This document shows, piece after piece, positions 1 to 7,433 of a stretch of 15,680 nucleotides of DNA. The position numbers were made by a program, and so were the translations under genes. Origin of the DNA: an uncultured bacterium (GTDB taxonomy: Bacteria; Bacillota_A; Clostridia; Lachnospirales; Lachnospiraceae); assembly GCA_905215045.1 (NCBI GenBank), contig CAJMOO010000042.1, positions 1 to 15,680 of the forward strand, in the 5' to 3' direction. Each line of letters begins with the position of its first letter. Position 1 is the stretch's first letter. The notes below the pieces were generated by a model that made no database searches, had not been told where the DNA came from, and worked only from the letters and a program-made list of their open reading frames with translations.

Positions 1-1213
1 CTTCAGCAGCTGTACAAGCAGCTTCAAGACCAGCAGTACCACCACCGATAACAACTACGTTACAAGGTTTATTTACTTTTTTCTTTTTATAGTCAAATCC
101 AGAGTTTACAGTAGGGTTTACTGTACAACGGATAGGACGGTTAATTCCGATACGGTTTCCAGCACATCCAATGTTACAAGAAATACATTTTCTGATCTCA
201 TCTTCACGTCCTGTAGCGACTTTTTTCACCCAATGAGGATCAGCGATCAGTCCACGACCCATACCGATGATATCAGCATCACCACGAGCTAAGATATCGT
301 CAGCAACACGAGGATCACGGATGTTACCCATAGTTACACAAGGTTTGTTGTATTTTTCTTTTACAGCTTTTGCCATGTAAGATCTCCAACCATCTTTTAA
401 GTAGTTCGCATCAATCTGGAACTGAAGAGAACCATTTAATCCAGCGGATACGTCAAATGCGTCAACTTCTTCCTGGAAGTAAGAAAGTAACTCTAAAGTA
501 TCTTCTAATGTGTTTCCACCTTCCATCAGTTCATCAGCACTGATACGAACGAAGATAGGGAACATAGGACCAACCTGTTTACGAACTTCTTCAACAACTA
601 ATTTTGTGAAGCGGGCACGGTTTTCTGGACAGCCACCGAATTCATCTGTACGTTTGTTAGTTGTAGGAGACATAAACTGGCTTAATAAGTAAGAATGTCC
701 TGCATGAATCTCAACACAGTCAAATCCACAAGCCTGTGCACGAGCAGCAGCTTCTCCGTATTTTTTAACGATCTCATAAATTTCTTCTACTTTCAGAGGA
801 CGAGGAATTTCTCCACCTGCTTTTGATGGGATATCAGATGCAGATACTGGCTGCATGTTTGTTCTCTTAGACTGAGCAGAAGCACCAGCGTGGTTTAACT
901 GAACACCAACGCAAGCTCCGTGAGCGTGTAATGTTTCACATAATTTGAAGAAACGAGGCATATAGTTGTCATGATCGATACGGATCTGAGTTGTTCCGTT
1001 AGATCCAAGTGGTGAATCAACACTTGCGTTTTCAACCATGATCAGACCAACTCCACCTTTTGCTCTTTCTGTATAGTAATCAATGTGTAAGAAACTCATT
1101 TCTCCTGTCTGTTCACCATAGTTAGTTCCCATTGGTGTCATCATGATGCGGTTTCTCATTGTCATGTTCTTAATTGTTAATGGTGTGAAAATGTTTTTAT
1201 AGTTGCTTTTCAT
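1..1213 (-). CDS. NADH:flavin oxidoreductase, OYE/2,4-dienoyl-CoA reductase family (N-terminal part, runs off left edge)
   Basis: The reading frame opens at an ATG at 1213 with GGAGG just upstream and stays open to base 2, giving 404 residues. An FMN-binding TIM barrel fills about residues 1-335. It carries the family segment H-x2-SYLLSQF-x-SP-x2-NKRTDEFGG, in which Tyr175 aligns with the catalytic tyrosine of 2,4-dienoyl-CoA reductase. Cys343, Cys346, Cys350 and Cys363 form the usual [4Fe-4S] motif. A Rossmann start (VVVIGGGTAG, from about residue 386) opens the FAD/NAD(P)H domain. Relatives have about 640-670 residues, so roughly 250 are missing to the left. The family reduces activated C=C bonds in enoates, dienoyl-CoAs and oxo-steroids (BaiCD type). 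Next to dehydroquinate/dehydroshikimate enzymes, a cyclic enone acid is a reasonable but unproven substrate. Family call is firm; substrate unknown. Confidence 0.9.
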   Translation of the reverse strand, partial: MKSNYKNIFTPLTIKNMTMRNRIMMTPMGTNYGEQTGEMSFLHIDYYTERAKGGVGLIMVENASVDSPLGSNGTTQIRIDHDNYMPRFFKLCETLHAHGACVGVQLNHAGASAQSKRTNMQPVSASDIPSKAGGEIPRPLKVEEIYEIVKKYGEAAARAQACGFDCVEIHAGHSYLLSQFMSPTTNKRTDEFGGCPENRARFTKLVVEEVRKQVGPMFPIFVRISADELMEGGNTLEDTLELLSYFQEEVDAFDVSAGLNGSLQFQIDANYLKDGWRSYMAKAVKEKYNKPCVTMGNIRDPRVADDILARGDADIIGMGRGLIADPHWVKKVATGREDEIRKCISCNIGCAGNRIGINRPIRCTVNPTVNSGFDYKKKKVNKPCNVVVIGGGTAGLEAACTAAE

Positions 1214-1286
1214 TAGAATTGAACCTCCAAAAAATTAAATCCAAAAAATCAAAAAATTAAATTCCATATAATCCGAGGTTGTTAGA

Positions 1287-1316
1287 ATCATAAAAATTGG
1301 GTGAATGATTTATGAT
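1287..1316 (-). promoter_or_regulatory. Inverted repeat at the predicted mRNA start of the oxidoreductase gene
   Basis: Arms ATCATAAA (1287-1294) and TTTATGAT (1309-1316) are perfectly complementary around a 14-base loop. With the promoter proposed just upstream, the repeat would begin at about +1 of the transcript. It could act as a 5' stabilising stem-loop or as an operator; the sequence alone does not decide. Confidence 0.4.
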
Positions 1317-1322
1317 GACTTT

Positions 1323-1351
1323 AGTATAACACACGGTTAATTATTTAACAA
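1323..1351 (-). promoter_or_regulatory. Sigma-A-type promoter for the left oxidoreductase gene
   Basis: On the minus strand TTGTTA (1351-1346) and TATACT (1328-1323) are separated by 17 bp. The predicted start lies near 1316, leaving a leader of about 100 bases before the ATG at 1213. The oxidoreductase can therefore be transcribed apart from the LysR gene, which ends 157 bp upstream. The leader is T-rich and contains a near-direct repeat, GGAATTTAATTTTTTG and GGATTTAATTTTTTGG, the second abutting the ribosome binding site. Confidence 0.6.
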
Positions 1352-1370
1352 ATAAATCTTTTTTAGAGAA

Positions 1371-2261
1371 TTAATAAAAAATATCTATAGTTTCTTTTGT
1401 GAATTCAATAAATTTACGGACAGCAGGGATCATTGGCATATTTTTAAGATAAGCCATATAAACAGTGTGGTAAGGCTTTACATTACTAAGATGCAGGATT
1501 TCTACATCATATGCCTGTAATGATTCTACATGTGCAACAAAACCAATCCCAAAATCTTCTGCAACAAGGGAAGCGATGGCATTTTCATCCGAAGATTCAA
1601 AAGCGATAGACGGTTTGATATGGTTTTGTTTATAAATAGAATTAGTAAAACGTCCAAGACCAGAAGTCTTATCATAACCAATGACTGGATAATCCAGCAG
1701 ATCCTCTAAAATGAGCTTCTTTTTATATTTTAAAGGATGCTCTGGTGGGGTGATGATCACCATTTCTTGATTAACAACCGGAACAAACTCAACTTCCGGT
1801 TCATCGGCAACGAGAGAACCAAAAACGACATCATATTTTTCATTTTTCAGATCCGCAATCAGATTTTTTGTGATCTCCTGGCTTAGAGAAAACGTGATTT
1901 CATGATTTTCCTGCTGATTTAAGAAATTGCGTACCAATCTTGGAATATAACTTTTGGCCAAAGGAAATACATATCCGATATCAATATGGCCGCTGGAACT
2001 GCCAGCTAAGGACTTCATCTTATTCTCTGCAATTTTGATTTCTTCTATAATACGATTGACATGTTCCAAAAAGATAGAGCCGTATTTGGTAAGTTCGATA
2101 TTACGACCGTTTTTCTGAAATAAAGAAACACCTAATTCTTCTTCAAGATTAGCGATCGAACGGCTTAAACTTGGCTGAGAGATATTTAATTCTTTGGCTG
2201 CCTGGTGATAATGTTGTAATTGTGCAACTTTTTGAAAATAATACAGCTGATTTAAATTCAT
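1371..2261 (-). CDS. LysR-family transcriptional regulator (candidate quinate/shikimate regulator)
   Basis: The 296-residue protein has typical LysR length and layout. A winged helix-turn-helix lies at about residues 1-60, with the signatures LYYFQKVAQ, AAKELNISQPSLSRSI and LEEELGVSLF, followed by a linker helix and a periplasmic-binding-like effector domain (about 90-296). The start has AAGGAAGG four bases upstream. The gene is divergent from the quinate/shikimate dehydrogenase operon and co-directional with the oxidoreductase, the classical arrangement for a LysR activator of its neighbours. I recall Listeria QuiR, a shikimate-responsive LysR regulator beside aroE/aroD-type genes. A hydroaromatic effector is therefore likely here but is inferred from context only. 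Confidence 0.93.
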   Translation of the reverse strand: MNLNQLYYFQKVAQLQHYHQAAKELNISQPSLSRSIANLEEELGVSLFQKNGRNIELTKYGSIFLEHVNRIIEEIKIAENKMKSLAGSSSGHIDIGYVFPLAKSYIPRLVRNFLNQQENHEITFSLSQEITKNLIADLKNEKYDVVFGSLVADEPEVEFVPVVNQEMVIITPPEHPLKYKKKLILEDLLDYPVIGYDKTSGLGRFTNSIYKQNHIKPSIAFESSDENAIASLVAEDFGIGFVAHVESLQAYDVEILHLSNVKPYHTVYMAYLKNMPMIPAVRKFIEFTKETIDIFY

Positions 2262-2311
2262 ACATACCTTCCTTATTACAATAATTAATGGTTAAGTTCA
2301 TTATAACATGA

Positions 2312-2332
2312 TTGATAGCTCAAAGCTATCAA
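2312..2332. promoter_or_regulatory. Perfect palindrome, probable LysR operator
   Basis: Arms TTGATAGCT (2312-2320) and AGCTATCAA (2324-2332) flank CAA; the inner ATAG-N7-CTAT fits the T-N11-A style of LysR sites. Its centre, 2322, lies about 65 bp upstream of the start predicted for the dehydrogenase operon, the usual position of the LysR recognition site. It lies between the two divergent genes, so it could also mediate autoregulation. Confidence 0.65.
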
Positions 2333-2350
2333 AAAACACTAAAAGATATA

Positions 2351-2388
2351 TTGGAAGTATCAATTAATATGGCATATAATATAGCCAT
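2351..2388 (+). promoter_or_regulatory. Promoter of the dehydrogenase-MFS-aroD operon, with a palindrome over the -10
   Basis: TTGGAA (2351-2356) and TATAAT (2375-2380) are 18 bp apart, giving a start near 2387. The -10 sits inside a second inverted repeat, ATGGC (2369-2373) and GCCAT (2384-2388). A weak -35 plus an upstream palindrome suits an activator-dependent promoter. The leader to the ATG at 2460 is about 70 bases. Confidence 0.6.
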
Positions 2389-2459
2389 AAGGTTGTTAAA
2401 AAATTAACTTTTAGGTGAATGAAACTAATAACAAGCATATTATTTAAGGAGTAAAAATT

Positions 2460-3335
2460 ATGGCAGAGAGAATCACAGGACATACTGAATTAATCGGATT
2501 AATGGCTTATCCAATCAGACATTCAAGCTCACCTGCAATGCATAATGAAGCATTCGCAACATTAGGACTTGACTATGCATACTTAGCATTCGAAGTTGAC
2601 AACAGCACATTAGAGGATGCAGTCAAAGGACTTCGTGCTTTAAAGATGGTTGGATCTAACGTATCAATGCCTAACAAAACAGTTGTAGGACAGTACTTAG
2701 ATGAGTTATCTCCAGCTGCTAAAATGGCAGGAGCTGTTAACACAATCGTAAATGACAACGGAAAACTGATCGGACACATCACAGATGGTATCGGATACAT
2801 GCAGTCATTAAAAGACAACGATATCGACGTGATCGGTAAAAAAATGACAATCGCTGGTGCTGGTGGAGCTGCTACAGCAATCGAAATCCAGGCTGCATTA
2901 GACGGTGTCAAAGAAATGTCAATCTTCAACATCAAAGATAAATTCTGGGCTAACGCTGAAGAAACAGTTAAGAAGATTCGTGAAAACACAGACTGTGTTG
3001 TAAATCTTTATGACTTAGATGACAAAGAAAAATTAAGAGAAGAAATCGCAGACAGCTACTTATTCGCACAGGCAACTGGTGTAGGAATGAAACCATTAGA
3101 AGGACAGACAGTTGTTCCTGATGAAACATACTTCCGTCCAGACCTGATCGTAACAGATACAGTTTACGCTCCAAGAGAGACAGAAACATTAAGACTTGCT
3201 AAGAAAGCTGGATGTAAGACAATGAACGGTCTTGGAATGATGTTATTCCAGGGAGATGCTGCTTTCCACTTATGGACAGGAAAACATATGCCGATCGACC
3301 ATATGAAAGAAGTATTAGATATCAAATATGACTAG
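2460..3335 (+). CDS. ydiB: Quinate/shikimate dehydrogenase (YdiB/AroE family)
   Basis: The 291-residue protein catalyses the NAD(P)-linked 3-dehydroshikimate/shikimate and probably dehydroquinate/quinate interconversion in the cytosol. The N-terminal substrate domain has ELIGLMAYPIRHSSSP (substrate serines about 22-24), VSMPNK with catalytic Lys73, NTIVND, and TDG with catalytic Asp109. The nucleotide site GAGGAATA starts at about residue 133. After the second strand it reads FNIKDKF where NADP-specific AroE proteins have NRT, so loss of that arginine suggests NAD use. As I recall E. coli YdiB (catalytic Lys71 and Asp107), the match is closer to it than to biosynthetic AroE. TAAGGAG precedes the ATG. 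It is first in an operon with a transporter and AroD behind a LysR-controlled promoter, which favours catabolism over aromatic amino acid synthesis. Confidence 0.92.
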   Translation: MAERITGHTELIGLMAYPIRHSSSPAMHNEAFATLGLDYAYLAFEVDNSTLEDAVKGLRALKMVGSNVSMPNKTVVGQYLDELSPAAKMAGAVNTIVNDNGKLIGHITDGIGYMQSLKDNDIDVIGKKMTIAGAGGAATAIEIQAALDGVKEMSIFNIKDKFWANAEETVKKIRENTDCVVNLYDLDDKEKLREEIADSYLFAQATGVGMKPLEGQTVVPDETYFRPDLIVTDTVYAPRETETLRLAKKAGCKTMNGLGMMLFQGDAAFHLWTGKHMPIDHMKEVLDIKYD

Positions 3336-4553
3336 GATCAGTCATAACCATATAGCAAACGAGAGGAATTATTAAAATGGATAAAAAATACATACCAAGT
3401 GCCTTAGTTCTTTATCTGAACTATTTCATTCATGGAATCGGGTGCTCAATCTTAAGTCAGCAGGTAGTAAAAGAAATGCTCGCAAGCCAGTGGGGATTAA
3501 AAGATGTTATGGCAGTAACTTCCATTGCAGCAGCATTAGGACTGGGACGTTTAATCTCCCTTCCATTTGCAGGACCTTTATCTGACAAATTAGGACGTCG
3601 TTTATCAGTGATCATTGGATGTGCTTCATACGTTATCTTCTTAGTAGGAATCGCATTCTCACCAAACACAACAATTGCTTATATCGCAGCAGTTCTTGGT
3701 GGTATCGCTAACTCATTCTTAGATACAGCAACATACCCAGCTGTAACTGAAATTATTTACAAATATACAGGTATTGCAACAATGGGAATCAAATTCTTCA
3801 TTTCCGTTGCACAGTTATTAATGCCTTTCTTCTTAGGTGTTGTAGCAGGAACAAGCATGTCATACTTAATGCTTCCAGTTGTAGCAGGTGTATGCATCGG
3901 TATCCTTGGAATCTTAGCAATCTTTGCTCCATTCCCAGCAACATCTGAAGCAGGTAAATCTGAATCCTTCATCAGCAACTTAAAGAATGCACATTTCTCT
4001 GTTGAGAGTATTGCATTAATCCTGATCGGATTCACAAGTACAGCAACATTCCAGTTATGGTTAAACTGTGCTCAGACATTTGGTACTGAAATTGCAAAAA
4101 TCCCATCTCAGAACGTATCTGTTATGCAGACATACTATTCTGCAGGTACAATGGTAGCATTATTCGTAACAAGTGCATTAATTACAAAATTCAAACAGGT
4201 AAGATTCCTGGTTATCTATCCAGCAATCTCTCTTGTAATGTTAGCATTAGTTTATATGATCAAGACACCTATGATCTGCTACGTTGGAGCATTCGTGATC
4301 GGATATGCAGCAGCAGGTGGTGTACTTCAGATGGCAACAGCCGTTGTAAATGATCTGTTCCCTAAAATCAAAGGAACTATCACAAGTTTAGTTATGATTG
4401 CATCAAGCTTATGTAACTACACAATCTTAACAGCAGCTGCTAAGATGACATCTACAAGCGTAATCATGATGAATATCGTAATTACAGCAATCGGAATCTT
4501 ATTAGCACTTTTCGTAAACGTACGTTATGGTGTATTATTAAAGAATGCAGAAG
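3333..4553 (+). repeat. Direct repeat copy A carrying the first MFS gene
   Basis: This stretch is repeated in the same orientation at 13516-14734. Homology starts at the TAG stop of the preceding gene in both places and includes the leader (30 bases, one mismatch, from 3342 and 13524). Bases 3422-3888 and 4046-4335 are identical to 13603-14069 and 14227-14516. The patch 3889-4045 differs at about 33 of 157 positions. Confidence 0.95.
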
Positions 4554-4570
4554 AAGCATCTAAAAATTAA
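3377..4570 (+). CDS. MFS transporter, YdiM/YdiN-like (first copy)
   Basis: The 397-residue, very hydrophobic protein has about 12 membrane segments. The MFS loop signature is in GPLSDKLGRR (about residues 67-76), with RLISLPFAG just before it and the repeat-like GGIANSFLDTATYP in the first half. LYLNYFIHGIG and FVIGYAAAGGVLQM resemble E. coli YdiM/YdiN as I recall them. Those are uncharacterised transporters encoded beside quinate/shikimate dehydrogenase and aroD. Placed between the dehydrogenase and AroD here, it probably moves shikimate, quinate or a product across the membrane. GAGAGGAA lies upstream of the ATG. Much of the gene is base-for-base identical to the copy at 13558-14742; the proteins differ mainly near the end of membrane segment 6 and in the central cytoplasmic loop (about residues 172-212). 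Confidence 0.9.
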   Translation: MDKKYIPSALVLYLNYFIHGIGCSILSQQVVKEMLASQWGLKDVMAVTSIAAALGLGRLISLPFAGPLSDKLGRRLSVIIGCASYVIFLVGIAFSPNTTIAYIAAVLGGIANSFLDTATYPAVTEIIYKYTGIATMGIKFFISVAQLLMPFFLGVVAGTSMSYLMLPVVAGVCIGILGILAIFAPFPATSEAGKSESFISNLKNAHFSVESIALILIGFTSTATFQLWLNCAQTFGTEIAKIPSQNVSVMQTYYSAGTMVALFVTSALITKFKQVRFLVIYPAISLVMLALVYMIKTPMICYVGAFVIGYAAAGGVLQMATAVVNDLFPKIKGTITSLVMIASSLCNYTILTAAAKMTSTSVIMMNIVITAIGILLALFVNVRYGVLLKNAEEASKN

Positions 4571-4589
4571 TTAGTATGGGTAACGTGAA

Positions 4590-4613
4590 CTCCCAAGGTG
4601 AAAGCCTTGGGAG
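4590..4613 (+). other. Intercistronic hairpin without a T-tract
   Basis: CTCCCAAGG and CCTTGGGAG form a perfect 9-bp stem around a 6-base loop in the 73-base gap between the MFS gene and aroD. No T-run follows, so it is unlikely to be an intrinsic terminator. It may be an mRNA processing or stability element that sets different levels of transporter and AroD. Confidence 0.6.
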
Positions 4614-4643
4614 AACATTCGGACAATAGGAGGAAAATTGTCA

Positions 4644-5411
4644 ATGAATACAGTAAAAGTAAGAAATATTGAAATCGGAAGCGGAGTTCCTAAAATTTGT
4701 GTACCTATCGTAGGTGTTACAAAAGATGAGATTATCGCAGAAGCTAAAACATTTGACAGCATCCCTGTAGACGTTGTTGAATGGCGTGTTGACTGGTTCG
4801 AAGGAGTATTCGAATTCGATAAAGTAGAAGACGTATTAAAAGATTTAAGAGAAGCTTTAGGTGAAACACCAATCCTCTTCACATTCCGTACATCAAAAGA
4901 AGGTGGAGAAAAAGCAATCGAAGCTGAACCTTACAAAGAATTAAATATCGCTGCTGCAAAAACAGGATATGTTGATCTTGTAGATGTAGAAGCATTCACA
5001 GGTGATGAGATCGTAAAAGAGATCGTAGCAGCTGCTCACGAATGTGGAGTAAAAGTTGTTGCATCTAACCATGACTTTGACAAAACACCTGAGAAAGATG
5101 AAATCGTAAGAAGACTTTGCAAAATGCAGGAACTTGGTGCTGATATTCCTAAGATTGCAGTTATGCCAACTTGCAGACGTGACGTATTAACTCTTCTTTG
5201 CGCAACAGAAGAAATGTATACAGAACATGCAGATCGTCCAATTATCACAATGTCTATGGCAGGAACAGGACTGATCAGTCGTCTTTGCGGTGAAGTATTC
5301 GGATCTGCTTTAACATTCGGAGCAGCGAAGAAAGCATCTGCACCTGGACAGGCAGCAGTTAATGATTTAAATAACATGCTTCAGTTCCTTCATGAAAATC
5401 AGGGATTATAA
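4644..5411 (+). CDS. aroD: 3-dehydroquinate dehydratase, type I (AroD)
   Basis: This enzyme dehydrates 3-dehydroquinate to 3-dehydroshikimate through a Schiff base. The ATG at 4644 gives 255 residues and places the active-site residues exactly at the numbers known for E. coli/Salmonella AroD: Glu46 and Arg48 (VEWRVDWF), His143 (ASNHDFD) and Schiff-base Lys170 (DIPKIAVMP). SRLCGEVFGSALTFG supplies the substrate arginine. A TTG two codons upstream (4638) would sit only about four bases after AGGAGG and breaks this numbering, so ATG is preferred. It is last in the operon, before a strong terminator. A type II enzyme with the same reaction is encoded at 13069-13518, so at least one of the two is probably catabolic or works in the reverse direction. 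Confidence 0.95.
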   Translation: MNTVKVRNIEIGSGVPKICVPIVGVTKDEIIAEAKTFDSIPVDVVEWRVDWFEGVFEFDKVEDVLKDLREALGETPILFTFRTSKEGGEKAIEAEPYKELNIAAAKTGYVDLVDVEAFTGDEIVKEIVAAAHECGVKVVASNHDFDKTPEKDEIVRRLCKMQELGADIPKIAVMPTCRRDVLTLLCATEEMYTEHADRPIITMSMAGTGLISRLCGEVFGSALTFGAAKKASAPGQAAVNDLNNMLQFLHENQGL

Positions 5412-5438
5412 GAAAAATTTGAATCCAAATTTGATAGT

Positions 5439-5476
5439 AAAACAAGGAAAGATAGATGTCTTTCCTTGTTTTTTCT
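5439..5476 (+). terminator. Intrinsic terminator after aroD
   Basis: A 14-bp perfect stem (AAAACAAGGAAAGA at 5439-5452, complement at 5459-5472) with loop TAGATG is followed by a T-rich run. It separates the dehydrogenase operon from the TRAP operon. Confidence 0.9.
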
Positions 5477-5519
5477 TAAATAATAGATTTTACCTATGAA
5501 TCATATAGACAAAAAACAT

Positions 5520-5548
5520 TTGATGTATGCAAAGTTTTCCACTATAAT
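5520..5548 (+). promoter_or_regulatory. Promoter of the TRAP transporter operon
   Basis: TTGATG (5520-5525) and a consensus TATAAT (5543-5548) are 17 bp apart. The predicted start near 5555 gives a leader of about 75 bases. The near-consensus elements suggest fairly constitutive expression or control by a repressor; no ACAAGATA motif of the kind found upstream of the CoA-transferase operon was seen here. Confidence 0.75.
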
Positions 5549-5629
5549 TTAGTAGAGCAAATTGTTAAAGTTTTGCCAGAGTTTGTGAAAATAATCACTT
5601 TCGTTATAGAAAGTAGAAAGAGGTGTATC

Positions 5630-6127
5630 ATGCTAAAATGGCTTGATGAGAATCTGGAAGAATTTCTGATGGTAGCATTATTGATCGCTATGACGGTGAT
5701 CATGGGAATTCAGGTATTTGCAAGATATGCACTTGGAGCTTCCCTTTCATGGTCAGAGGAACTGACAAGATATTTATTTATCTGGTCAGGGTTTATCAGC
5801 GTTAGTTATTGTACCAAGAAATGTATTTCCATTAAAATTGAACAGTTTGTAGCAATGTTTCCAAGAAGAGGGAAGGCATTGTTCAAGGTGGTGAATCACA
5901 CGATTGAACTTGCATTGTTTTTGTATCTGATTCCATATGCGGTTCTTTACTTAAAGAGTGCATTTGAAAGTGGACAGGTAAGTCCAGCATGTCAGATTCC
6001 AATGTATTATATTCAGGCAGCACCATTATTTAGTTTTGTATTAGTTGCATTTCGTATTATTCAGCGATGGATCATTGAATTCAAGATTGTGATCCGTAAA
6101 GATGATAAAGAAAAGGAGGATAAATAA
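5630..6127 (+). CDS. TRAP transporter small membrane subunit (DctQ family)
   Basis: The 165-residue protein has about four membrane helices and the DctQ-type segment GIQVFARYALGASLSWSEEL (about residues 24-43), followed by RYLFIWSGFISVSY. The ATG at 5630 is preceded by GAAAGAGG and gives the usual family length. A TTG 19 codons upstream (5573) in the same frame has no ribosome binding site and would add a polar stretch untypical of the family. It pairs with the large subunit encoded immediately downstream (its stop codon abuts the next ATG) to form the sodium-driven membrane part of a tripartite importer for carboxylates. Confidence 0.9.
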   Translation: MLKWLDENLEEFLMVALLIAMTVIMGIQVFARYALGASLSWSEELTRYLFIWSGFISVSYCTKKCISIKIEQFVAMFPRRGKALFKVVNHTIELALFLYLIPYAVLYLKSAFESGQVSPACQIPMYYIQAAPLFSFVLVAFRIIQRWIIEFKIVIRKDDKEKEDK

Positions 6128-7417
6128 ATGTCAGCAGCAGTCGTATTTTTACTCTTCTTTATTTGTCTGATCATTGCAATTCCGATTTCAATCGCCCTTG
6201 GAATCGTATCTGTACTTCCAGGAGCATTTGATCCATCATTTACAGCAAGCGGACAGTTTGTCATTCGTTCCATGCTTGGAGGAATTGATAGTTTCCCATT
6301 GCTTGCGGTTCCAATGTTTGTATTATCTGGAATGATCATGGCAAAAGGAGGAATCTCTAAGAAGATTTTTGACGTTTTTGCGTTCTTTATTGGAAAGTTA
6401 ACAGCAGGAATGCCTTGTGCAGTAATCGTAACCTGCTTATTTTATGGAGCAATCTCAGGATCAGCCCCTGCAACTGTAGCGGCAGTAGGAAGTATGACAA
6501 TTCCAATCTTAGTTCGTTTGGGATATGACAAGTCATTTGCAACAGCGATCGTAGCGGTAGCAGGTGGTCTTGGGGTTATCATACCGCCAAGTATTCCGTT
6601 TATCATGTATGGTATGGCATCTGGAGAATCCGTAAGTGATCTGTTTATGGCAGGAGTTGTACCAGGATTACTGATCGGAGCTTTATTAATGGTTTATGCC
6701 ATTTATTATTGTAAGAAACATGGAGAAGATAAAGAAAAGATTGCAGCAGAGATCGATCAGTTACATGCGAAAGGATTTATCGGAGTATTCAAAGAAAGCT
6801 TTTTTGCGATCTTAAGTCCGGTGATCATTCTTGGATGTATTTACACAGGAGTTGCATCTCCAACAGAAGCAGCGGTTATTTCCGTATTTTATTCTTTGAT
6901 CGTCAGCTTATTTATTTATAAATCCATGAAATTTAAAGATATCTGGGGGATCATGGTGGAAGGTGTCAGAACTTATGCCCCTATCCTATTTATCCTTGCT
7001 GCATCCATTGCATTCTCAAGAGTGTTAACATTGATGCGTGTACCTCAGTCAATCAGTGCATGGATCTTAAGCAACTTCCATAATAAAGTTGTGATCTTAC
7101 TGGTAATTAACGTATTCCTGTTGATCGTAGGTATGGTCATGGATACAACACCAGCGATCCTTATTTTAACACCAATCTTATTACCGATCGTTACAGCAAT
7201 TGGTATGAATCCAATTCATTTTGGTGTTATGATGGTTGTAAACCTTGCAATTGGTTTCGTTACACCACCAATTGGAGTCAACTTATTTGTGGCATCATCC
7301 TTAACGGATATTCCAGTGATGAAGATTGCACAGAAAGCAATACCATTGATCATCTGCTTTTTGATTGCTTTACTTTTGATCACATTTATTCCACAGATCA
7401 GTCTGGCACTTTTATAA
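6128..7417 (+). CDS. TRAP transporter large membrane subunit (DctM family)
   Basis: The 429-residue protein is highly hydrophobic with about 11-12 membrane segments. DctM hallmarks are visible: GAISGSAPATVAAVGSMTIP, GLGVIIPPSIPFIMYG, and near the end MDTTPAILILTPILLP and GFVTPPIGVNLFVASSL. It is the ion-coupled permease that accepts substrate from the binding protein. AGGAGG (6114-6119) lies in the end of the preceding gene, and the ATG follows that gene's TAA directly, indicating tight co-translation. The substrate cannot be read from this subunit. Confidence 0.95.
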   Translation: MSAAVVFLLFFICLIIAIPISIALGIVSVLPGAFDPSFTASGQFVIRSMLGGIDSFPLLAVPMFVLSGMIMAKGGISKKIFDVFAFFIGKLTAGMPCAVIVTCLFYGAISGSAPATVAAVGSMTIPILVRLGYDKSFATAIVAVAGGLGVIIPPSIPFIMYGMASGESVSDLFMAGVVPGLLIGALLMVYAIYYCKKHGEDKEKIAAEIDQLHAKGFIGVFKESFFAILSPVIILGCIYTGVASPTEAAVISVFYSLIVSLFIYKSMKFKDIWGIMVEGVRTYAPILFILAASIAFSRVLTLMRVPQSISAWILSNFHNKVVILLVINVFLLIVGMVMDTTPAILILTPILLPIVTAIGMNPIHFGVMMVVNLAIGFVTPPIGVNLFVASSLTDIPVMKIAQKAIPLIICFLIALLLITFIPQISLALL

Positions 7418-7433
7418 GGAGGTTTAGGATTTC

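Noticed and set aside
510..692. Plus-strand open frame of 60 codons
   Set aside because: Lies antisense inside the well-supported oxidoreductase gene and has no recognisable features.
2341..2354. AAAAGATATATTGG as a further AraC-type site near the dehydrogenase promoter
   Set aside because: Only loosely similar to ACAAGATA, single, unphased and in very AT-rich sequence; the LysR palindrome explains this promoter better.
4638..4643. TTG start two codons before the aroD ATG
   Set aside because: Too close to AGGAGG, and the ATG at 4644 reproduces the E. coli numbering of all active-site residues.
5573..5629. Upstream TTG start for the TRAP small subunit
   Set aside because: No Shine-Dalgarno site and an untypical extension; the ATG at 5630 fits family length.
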